Assembly: GCA_017626305.1 (NCBI GenBank)
Contig: JAGAIW010000138.1
Coordinates: 62,001 to 126,000, forward strand
DNA length: 64,000 nucleotides
Direction of reading: 5' to 3'
DNA from: Clostridia bacterium
GTDB taxonomy: Bacteria; Bacillota; Clostridia; Christensenellales; Borkfalkiaceae
Position numbers and translations under genes: made by a program
The notes under the pieces: generated by a model
Databases searched by the model: none
Told to the model about the DNA's origin: nothing
Seen by the model: only the letters and a program-made list of their open reading frames with translations
In this document: piece by piece, positions 59,750 to 64,000 of the stretch
Layout of the letters: each line of letters opens with the position of its first letter
Numbering within the stretch: the first letter of the stretch is position 1

Positions 59750-61285
59750 TTAATCCAGCTCGTTTAAGGTAGTAGCGTAGGTGCGATAGGATATCGCTTC
59801 GTATAAATGCTCCGCGGTGATATGTTCAGAATAGTCCAAATCGGCAATCGTACGCGCTACTTTTAATATACGCGAACGCGCACGGGCGGATAAGTGTAAA
59901 CTTTCAAACGCTTCTTTTAAAACGGATTCACATTCTACGCTGAGCGCGCAAAATTGCCGCGTTTCCTTTTCGCTCATTTCCGCGTTGGACTTTACGCCGC
60001 TCCCTTCAAAACGGGCGCGCTGTATCTTTCTCGCCATTTCGGCGCGCGCTTTTACGAGCGCGCTGCTTTCTTCTTCCGTTTGGGAAATCAAATCGTCGTA
60101 TTCCACGCCGTCCACTTCTACTTGGATATCAATTCTATCAAGTAGCGGCCCTGAAATACGGGCGCGGTATTTACGGATATCGTTGGGCGTACAGCTACAA
60201 CGTCGTTTACTGCTGCCGTAGTTGCCGCAAGGACAAGGGTTCATACTAGCGCAGAGCATAAAGGACGCGGGATAGGTAACCGTACCCATAGAACGGGAAA
60301 TGGTAATCACCCCGTCTTCCAACGGCTGACGGAGCGATTCTAACGACGAACGCTTATATTCGGGCAATTCGTCCAAGAACAGCACGCCCCCGTGCGCAAG
60401 GCTAATCTCCCCTGGGCGCACCGCTTTCGAGCCGCCGCCGCAAAGAGAAACGGTGGTTGCCGTGTGGTGGGGCGTTCGAAACGGTCTTTTGGCGACGATA
60501 CCGCTTTCGCCAAGCGTACCTGCTACCGAATGGATTTTGGTGATTTCCAACGCTTCGTCAAAGGTCATATCGGGAAGTACGGTAGGAATAGCCCTTGCCA
60601 GCATGGTTTTACCACTCCCCGGCGGCCCGACGAAAAGGATATTGTGTCCGCCTGCAACCGCCACTTCCAAAGCACGTTTTGCAATCGGTTGACCTTTGAC
60701 AAACGCCAAATCGTGTGAAGAACGTTCCGCGGAAAGGCTTGCCGAAAAGACAGCCGATTCTACGGGCGATAAAGGTTTATTTCCCGAAAGGTGGTCGATA
60801 ACTTCCCGCAAGGACTTCGCGGCGTATACCGTTACGCCTTGCACGAACCCCGCTTCCTTGCGGTTGTCGTACGGAACGACGAAGGTGGTAAAGCCCTTAT
60901 CTCTCGCGGAGATAATCGACGGAAGTACGCCCGTTACGGGACGAAGTTCGCCGCTTAGCGCAAGCTCGCCTAAAAAGACAATACCCGATACGTCGGCGAC
61001 AAGCTCTCCGTAGGCAAGCATTAAGCTTACCGCTACGGGCAAATCGAAGGACGAGCCTTCCTTTTTGACGTATGCGGGCGCAAGATTGACGGTGATTTTA
61101 TGCGCAGGGAATTCCAGCGCGCTATTTTTCACGGCGGACTTCACGCGCTCTTTGGATTCTTTTACGGCGGCGTCGGGCAGCCCTACCATTTCGTAAGACG
61201 GTATCCCGCGCGAAACGTCCGTTTCGACGGTTACGCAAACGCCTTCCAAACCCGAAAGCGCATAGCTTTGCACCTTAGCAATCAT
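59750..61285 (-). CDS. comM: ComM/YifB family Mg-chelatase-like AAA+ ATPase
   Basis: A 511-residue hexameric AAA+ protein. In naturally competent bacteria ComM drives branch migration during DNA uptake. The N-terminal domain (about 1-180, SYALSGLEGVCVTVETDVSRG and GIPSYEMVGLPDAAVKESKE) is Lon-protease-like. The ATPase core has Walker A FVGPPGSGKTMLAR (about residue 216) and GGVLFLDELPEYKRSSLESL. The four-Cys zinc segment CASMNPCPCGNYG is present. It is the first gene before dprA (6-base gap), with its own promoter. Confidence 0.96.
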   Translation of the reverse strand: MIAKVQSYALSGLEGVCVTVETDVSRGIPSYEMVGLPDAAVKESKERVKSAVKNSALEFPAHKITVNLAPAYVKKEGSSFDLPVAVSLMLAYGELVADVSGIVFLGELALSGELRPVTGVLPSIISARDKGFTTFVVPYDNRKEAGFVQGVTVYAAKSLREVIDHLSGNKPLSPVESAVFSASLSAERSSHDLAFVKGQPIAKRALEVAVAGGHNILFVGPPGSGKTMLARAIPTVLPDMTFDEALEITKIHSVAGTLGESGIVAKRPFRTPHHTATTVSLCGGGSKAVRPGEISLAHGGVLFLDELPEYKRSSLESLRQPLEDGVITISRSMGTVTYPASFMLCASMNPCPCGNYGSSKRRCSCTPNDIRKYRARISGPLLDRIDIQVEVDGVEYDDLISQTEEESSALVKARAEMARKIQRARFEGSGVKSNAEMSEKETRQFCALSVECESVLKEAFESLHLSARARSRILKVARTIADLDYSEHITAEHLYEAISYRTYATTLNELD

Positions 61286-61320
61286 GCGATTTTTACTTCC
61301 TTATATATATTCCGTTTATT

Positions 61321-61349
61321 ATTTTACCCTAAACGCAAAAAAAAGTAAA
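61321..61349 (-). promoter_or_regulatory. Sigma-A promoter for comM–dprA–topA operon
   Basis: Minus-strand TTTACT (61349-61344), 17-base spacer, TAAAAT (61326-61321). Confidence 0.65.
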
Positions 61350-61370
61350 CAATTTCAAGGCAATTTTTTA

Positions 61371-61410
61371 AAATAAAATATCCGCCCGATACAATTCAAG
61401 CGGATATTTT
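61371..61410 (-). terminator. Terminator after the FAD oxidoreductase
   Basis: Stem AAAATATCCGC/GCGGATATTTT with a 14-base loop, followed on the minus strand by T-rich TTTTATTT. Confidence 0.75.
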
Positions 61411-61426
61411 TTATTTTACGTCCCCA

Positions 61427-63175
61427 TTAGTACAATTCAAAGGCAAACACGTCCGTTTCGTCCGTTTTTCCCCAGTTGGAGCAAACCTGCAACGTAACCG
61501 CGCGAACGGCTTTGTCCACGGGGATAAGCACGTTCCTTTTCGCGTTTTCGTTTTCTTGGAGCGTTTGCGTCGTTCCGTCTGCAAAAGTAAGCTCGATTGC
61601 ATACGCCTTAGCCAGCGTGGACGGCATGGACATCAGCGGCGAATCGTCCAAGATATTCGCGCGCGTGGAATGGAATTTCTCCACGTAATCCATATCCAAC
61701 GTCGTACGCTCTAAATCGCTTTCAAACACGAGCTTTACACCCTGAATTTTCGTTGGCGTATCTAAGAAATACGTTACCTTTTCACCGTTTTTCAGCGTTA
61801 CGCTATTGCGTTTTCCGTTCAAAGTCCTGTCTTCGCCGTTACGCAAAAGCTCTTTACCGTCCGTAAGCTTTGCCGACAACGTAACGGGCGAAACCTGCCG
61901 TTTTACGTAAGGCAAATAACAATCGTTCAGCAGCAAAAACTGTTGCAATTCTCGTATGTGCTTGCCTACGCCGCAAGGGCTTACGCCGTATTTTTTACAC
62001 AGCCAAGCTGCGCCGCCAACGGCTTGCCCGATCGTCGTACAGGTCGCCATGACGCGCGCCGAACTCATTGCCATATGCGTAGCGGAAATGTTGCGCCCTG
62101 CAAAAAATAAATTGTCGATATTTGCCGAATACAAACAGCGGTACGGAATACCGTACACCTTATCCAAGGACGTGGCGGTGTTGGCGTAATCCCCGTCAAA
62201 GCCCTTGGGGTTATGGTCGTCTAACGGCCAACCGCCGTAGGCGACGACGTCGGGGAATTTTCCCCCGTCTAAAATATCGTTTGCCGTCAAAACGTACTCC
62301 CCTTTCATGCGGCGGGATTCGCGTTTTGCGCCCAAAAAGCCTAAAAATTCCAGCTCGAATTCGTCGGCGTCAAATTCTCCTGAATTTTTAACCGTATCCC
62401 ATACGCCTAAGCAAAGGGCAATCAATCTTTGATTGATATGCTCGGCGTCTTTAATGACGTCTAACTCACCGCCCAGCTCGATATACCAAAAGTTTTCGCC
62501 CGTACTATACAGGTTTAAGCCAAGGCCTTTCAGCTTTTCTACCGATACCTTTTCCGCCCAAGACGGCGCGCGGAAGGGTACTTTTTTATTCGTCTTTCTC
62601 GCCTGTATCAAACAGCTGTTGCCCATGGTTTTTTTATCCTGCTCGCCGTGCAGTTTCATAGGCTCGTTATATTCGTCCCGTCCTTCCCGTCCGTACATGA
62701 ACGCCGCGCCCGTAAGCGGCGCTAAAATGCTATCGCCCGAACAGTCGGCAAAGTTGGTCGCCCGCACTTCAAACAGCGTTTGCGTCGTCATTTGATACGC
62801 CGTTATCGAGCGGATTTTGCCCTTTTCCGTTTTGGCGTCAAAACAGGTACAGTTTAAGAGCGGCGTGATGTTTTCTTCTTCGTTCACCTTTTCGTAGAGC
62901 ACGCTGTTCCACAAATACACGTTTTTGGTGGGGTTATACAGGTAGTTATGTAAATTGATTTCTTCCGTTAAACCCGTTTCCCGATACTCTTTTTGTTGCG
63001 CGCCGCATACCCACATGCGAATTTCGCCCGAAGCGTTTCCCCCGTACATGGGTCGTTCGTGCACGAGCACGACCTTCACTCCTGCGCGCGCCGCCGTAAT
63101 CGCTACGCTAATACCCGCCATACCGCCGCCTATTACGCATAAATCGGCGTTGAGAATTTGTTTATCTAATGCCAT
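61427..63175 (-). CDS. FAD-dependent oxidoreductase of unknown substrate
   Basis: A 582-residue flavoprotein. The N-terminal FAD-binding fold is CVIGGGMAGISVAITAARAG (residues 13-32), followed by PMYGGNASGEIRMWVCG and FADCSGDSILAPLTGA. A conserved FAD contact FFAGRNISATHMAMSSARVM is near residue 360. This combination fits the FAD-dependent oxidoreductases grouped as PF12831. The last 140 residues are beta-rich and may be a carbohydrate-binding-like domain. There is no signal peptide. TAGGAG precedes the ATG. Single gene; the substrate cannot be inferred from neighbours. Confidence 0.82.
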   Translation of the reverse strand: MALDKQILNADLCVIGGGMAGISVAITAARAGVKVVLVHERPMYGGNASGEIRMWVCGAQQKEYRETGLTEEINLHNYLYNPTKNVYLWNSVLYEKVNEEENITPLLNCTCFDAKTEKGKIRSITAYQMTTQTLFEVRATNFADCSGDSILAPLTGAAFMYGREGRDEYNEPMKLHGEQDKKTMGNSCLIQARKTNKKVPFRAPSWAEKVSVEKLKGLGLNLYSTGENFWYIELGGELDVIKDAEHINQRLIALCLGVWDTVKNSGEFDADEFELEFLGFLGAKRESRRMKGEYVLTANDILDGGKFPDVVAYGGWPLDDHNPKGFDGDYANTATSLDKVYGIPYRCLYSANIDNLFFAGRNISATHMAMSSARVMATCTTIGQAVGGAAWLCKKYGVSPCGVGKHIRELQQFLLLNDCYLPYVKRQVSPVTLSAKLTDGKELLRNGEDRTLNGKRNSVTLKNGEKVTYFLDTPTKIQGVKLVFESDLERTTLDMDYVEKFHSTRANILDDSPLMSMPSTLAKAYAIELTFADGTTQTLQENENAKRNVLIPVDKAVRAVTLQVCSNWGKTDETDVFAFELY

Positions 63176-63197
63176 ATCTTTTTACTCCTATACGATA

Positions 63198-63226
63198 ATT
63201 ATATCATACGTTTTTATAGGAATAAA
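63198..63226 (-). promoter_or_regulatory. Probable promoter for the FAD oxidoreductase
   Basis: Minus-strand -10 TATAAT (63203-63198) with a weak -35 TTTATT 17 bases upstream. Confidence 0.5.
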
Positions 63227-63293
63227 GCGGTTTTTGTGCTTAATGTCTATAATTTTGTGCTTTTTTGCAAAAATCCGTTACGGCGTATTCGTA

Positions 63294-63331
63294 TAAAAAA
63301 AACAAGTCCGCCTTTGACTTTGGGCGGACTT
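63294..63331 (-). terminator. Terminator after rplS
   Basis: Perfect 9-bp stem AAGTCCGCC/GGCGGACTT with a 10-base loop, then TTGTTTTTTTT on the minus strand. Confidence 0.9.
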
Positions 63332-63359
63332 GCCTTTTGGGAATATCCCGATTTGTTTT

Positions 63360-63704
63360 TTAGATCTTTTCTTTGACTTTGGCAGCCTTGCCCGTCAAAC
63401 CACGCAGATAATAGAGTTTCGCTCTTCTAACCTTACCTTTTCTTACGACCGTGATGGACGCAATTTTCGGCGAATGAAGGGGATACGTCTTTTCTACGCC
63501 TACGCCGTAGGAAATGTGGCGAACGGTAAACGTTTCGGAAATACCGCCGTTTTTCTTCGCAATTACGACGCCTTCAAAGTTTTGCACACGTTCCTTGCCG
63601 CCTTCAATAATCTTATAGCCGACCTTAACGGTGTCGCCTACGTTGAACGCGGGAACTTCTGCTTTCATGTTTTCTGCGTTGATAGCTTCGATCAATCCTT
63701 TCAT
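63360..63704 (-). CDS. rplS: Ribosomal protein L19
   Basis: Large-subunit protein at the interface with the 30S subunit. The 114 residues match the family: [54 protein letters not shown] and [21 protein letters not shown] 63704 has a strong GGAGG; a longer reading to 63794 runs through the leader RNA and is rejected. rpsP–rimM–trmD, which usually precede rplS, are absent here; it has its own promoter and leader. Confidence 0.97.
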   Translation of the reverse strand: MKGLIEAINAENMKAEVPAFNVGDTVKVGYKIIEGGKERVQNFEGVVIAKKNGGISETFTVRHISYGVGVEKTYPLHSPKIASITVVRKGKVRRAKLYYLRGLTGKAAKVKEKI

Positions 63705-63727
63705 GACTTTACCTCCGTTATTTACGA

Positions 63728-63785
63728 AACGTTCATAACCCGCTGCGTGATTTCTCACCACGCCCAAAAAAGGCAGCGGAACGCT
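63728..63785 (-). promoter_or_regulatory. Structured leader of rplS (L19 leader-like)
   Basis: The 5' leader folds into an extended hairpin: GAACGCT region pairs with AACGTTC (63779-63785 with 63728-63734), CCGCTGC with GCAGCGG (63740-63746 with 63773-63779), and an inner CGTG/CACG. An L19 leader RNA is known in Firmicutes and is thought to mediate autoregulation. I see the right position and a good fold but cannot test the family match. Confidence 0.6.
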
Positions 63786-63799
63786 CGAAGTCAACGATT

Positions 63800-63828
63800 A
63801 TTATATATGATTTTAAACGGTTTGGCAA
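63800..63828 (-). promoter_or_regulatory. Sigma-A promoter for rplS
   Basis: Minus-strand TTGCCA (63828-63823), 17-base spacer, TATAAT (63805-63800). Confidence 0.82.
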
Positions 63829-63897
63829 GCGTTTTTGCATGGCTTTTTGCAAATTTTTTAACTTTTTTATTTAATTGCTTTTTCTTCTTTTATTTGA

Positions 63898-63926
63898 TTG
63901 ACTTCTTTTTGCCTTTGTTTTATAAT
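63898..63926 (+). promoter_or_regulatory. Sigma-A promoter for the gene at the right edge
   Basis: TTGACT (63898-63903), 17-base spacer, TATAAT (63921-63926). Divergent from the rplS promoter. Confidence 0.82.
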
Positions 63927-63964
63927 GTTTATTGCAATCTTTAAATATTACGATGGAGGAATTT

Positions 63965-64000
63965 ATGGAATTTTTATTAGAAGGTTTCCAAAATCTTTCT
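63965..64000 (+). CDS. Start of an unidentified gene, cut by window edge
   Basis: ATG at 63965 with GGAGG 7 bases upstream, behind a strong promoter. Only 12 residues are visible: MEFLLEGFQNLS. This resembles the beginning of some sodium-pumping decarboxylase beta subunits, but 12 residues cannot support a function. Confidence 0.6.
   Translation, partial: MEFLLEGFQNLS

Overview
The window looks like a chromosomal segment from a Gram-positive anaerobe of class Clostridia, probably an uncultured gut lineage. The clues are the gene set and order (tgt–yajC–TIGR04086–scfA–scfB–secD–secF–recJ–rsh–MBL–hemZ, plsX–rnc–smc, topA–trmFO–hslV–hslU), the SCIFF peptide with its radical-SAM maturase, a VanW-family protein, rubrerythrin, strong GGAGG ribosome binding sites and many TTGACA-17-TATAAT promoters. 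I see no phage, transposase, tRNA, rRNA or CRISPR array. Most of it is core housekeeping DNA; the unusual content lies between genes.

Layout. 1-4248: plsX–rnc–smc (smc cut by the window edge). 4579-6871: asnS and a VanW protein. 7268-11738: recF (minus) divergent from dnaA and mnmG (plus), bracketed by two direct copies of a roughly 280-bp element made of about ten small hairpins. 12083-13537: an accessory patch with a low-complexity hypothetical gene, fourteen 12-bp direct repeats, three 14-bp palindromes carrying the same half-site, three tandem 82-bp repeats and an XRE-type regulator. 13589-33237: a long minus-strand housekeeping block (GT2, pnp, rpsO, hemZ, MBL hydrolase, RelA/SpoT homolog, recJ, secF, secD, scfB, scfA, TIGR04086, yajC, an ABC pair, tgt). 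33453-35858: a plus-strand amino-acid ABC transporter operon whose binding protein looks circularly permuted. 35899-41267: GT8, acyltransferase and a heterodimeric ABC exporter in one operon. 41398-44720: an SbcD-like nuclease and a membrane-anchored Rad50/YhaN-like ATPase. 44884-51958: clpB, a zinc-ribbon membrane protein, cardiolipin synthase, rubrerythrin, a Cys-rich small protein and thioredoxin. 52027-61285: comM–dprA–topA–trmFO–hslV–hslU–hisS. 61427-64000: an FAD oxidoreductase, rplS, and the first codons of a plus-strand gene.

The most interesting signals are non-coding. (1) Two copies (near 19487-19605 and 48247-48368) of an element whose three nested stems are kept by compensatory base changes; each begins directly at the stop codon of the minus-strand gene beside it. 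This is good evidence for a structured RNA or functional hairpin DNA. (2) The 12-bp repeat and palindrome array beside the XRE gene, which looks like a cooperative protein-binding centre. (3) The multi-hairpin repeat flanking recF–dnaA–mnmG. (4) A mosaic family of inverted CGTCATWCTGA repeats in at least five intergenic gaps.

Most genes run on the minus strand throughout. dnaA and mnmG therefore run against the local direction, and I found no cluster of consensus DnaA boxes next to dnaA. Replication may start elsewhere, or at an unusual origin such as the 12.6-13.2 kb repeats. Start codons were chosen from ribosome binding sites, promoter positions and family length; several genes (smc, tgt, scfB) appear to use TTG.
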